From positions 23,207-87,206 of the forward strand of contig NZ_FUXZ01000014.1 in NCBI RefSeq assembly GCF_900167115.1: a stretch of 64,000 bases of DNA. The letters are read 5' to 3'. How positions within the stretch are numbered: position 1 is the first letter of the stretch; each line of letters opens with the position of its first letter. Source of the stretch: Eubacterium uniforme (lineage in GTDB: Bacteria > Bacillota > Clostridia > Lachnospirales > Lachnospiraceae). The position numbers were made by a program, and so were the translations under genes. The notes under the pieces are model-generated. The model saw only the letters and a list, made by a program, of their open reading frames with translations. It ran no database searches and was not told the origin of the DNA. This document shows positions 63,821-64,000 of this stretch, piece by piece.

Positions 63821-64000
63821 TCATGCAATCATCTTCAATCTATTTCGTTTATTGTGATATTTATAAAGGTTAAAAGCACAAGCAATCAGGGTTAACTCTA
63901 AATTTACGTTTTCTAAGCCTCTTCTGAACAGTCTTTTATATGACCTGTCCCATTTGATGATGCCAAATGTCCCTTCAGATTGTATACTTCTGTTCATACG
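63821..64000 (-). CDS. IS1182-type transposase, C-terminal fragment (runs off window)
   Basis: Read leftward from the edge, 59 codons end at TGA (63821-63823). The translation (NRSIQSEGTFGIIKWDRSYK, then RRGLENVNLELTLIACAFNL, then YKYHNKR) is the conserved end of IS1182-family DDE transposases. The E in SEGTFG is probably the catalytic Glu. The N-terminal part lies outside the window, so whether the element is intact is unknown. Confidence 0.85.
   Translation of the reverse strand, partial: RMNRSIQSEGTFGIIKWDRSYKRLFRRGLENVNLELTLIACAFNLYKYHNKRNRLKMIA

Overview
The window is AT-rich and gene-dense. It reads as the chromosome of an anaerobic, low-GC Gram-positive bacterium, most likely Lachnospiraceae (Clostridia). 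The evidence is an F-type ATP synthase operon of clostridial type, MscL with a C-terminal zinc ribbon, lysine-rich secreted proteins with BspA-like leucine-rich ends, a plant-xylan enzyme pair (GH115 plus acetylesterase), CPCC-domain proteins, and strong AGGAGG-type ribosome binding sites. No rRNA, tRNA or CRISPR array was seen. The genus assignment is inference.

Layout. 1-977: end of a membrane-protein operon, cut by the window edge. 1265-1669: mscL. 1724-11499 (minus): the ATP synthase operon atpB-E-F-HA-G-D-C. Its delta and alpha subunits form one 756-residue protein. Three genes follow tightly: a membrane-anchored trigger-factor-like chaperone, a secreted S1 protease with a streptogrisin/alpha-lytic-type prodomain, and a lipoprotein whose C-terminal half resembles that prodomain. 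11712-15543: a secreted M15 peptidase, aminopeptidase C and an acetyltransferase with a CPCC domain. 15673-20866: an ABC-2 exporter plus two-component operon of the LnrLMN/JK (YfiJKLMN) type. 21046-22497: a secreted glycerophosphodiesterase.

22598-31339 is a tandem array of three ECF sigma factors, each followed by a single-pass anti-sigma-like protein, plus a fourth anti-sigma paralogue without a sigma partner. The third sigma gene is led by a CAT-like acyltransferase. 31502-41233 holds four paralogous secreted repeat proteins around a VWA gene. A promoter-like element, GTCAC-N19-TATAWATA, with exactly conserved spacing lies before sigma 1, sigma 2, the orphan anti-sigma and one surface protein. 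This suggests one envelope regulon: sensors, sigma factors and a surface-protein target. This is the best candidate in the window for an undescribed system.

41311-54547 is a mixed accessory region: macro-domain/HTH fusion, acetyltransferase, DUF4143 ATPase with a 33-bp iterated upstream array, aldo/keto reductase, two polymerase-beta-type nucleotidyltransferases, WGTS-motif secreted proteins, exonuclease III, MATE exporter and an XRE-Uma2 fusion. 55298-60499 is an intracellular GH115 / acetylesterase operon. 60677-63689 is a plus-strand cluster (unknown membrane protein, XRE regulator, DUF3169-like protein, sce7726-like protein) behind a near-consensus promoter overlapped by TTGTCA palindromes. 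63821-64000 is the C-terminal end of an IS1182-type transposase, cut by the window edge.
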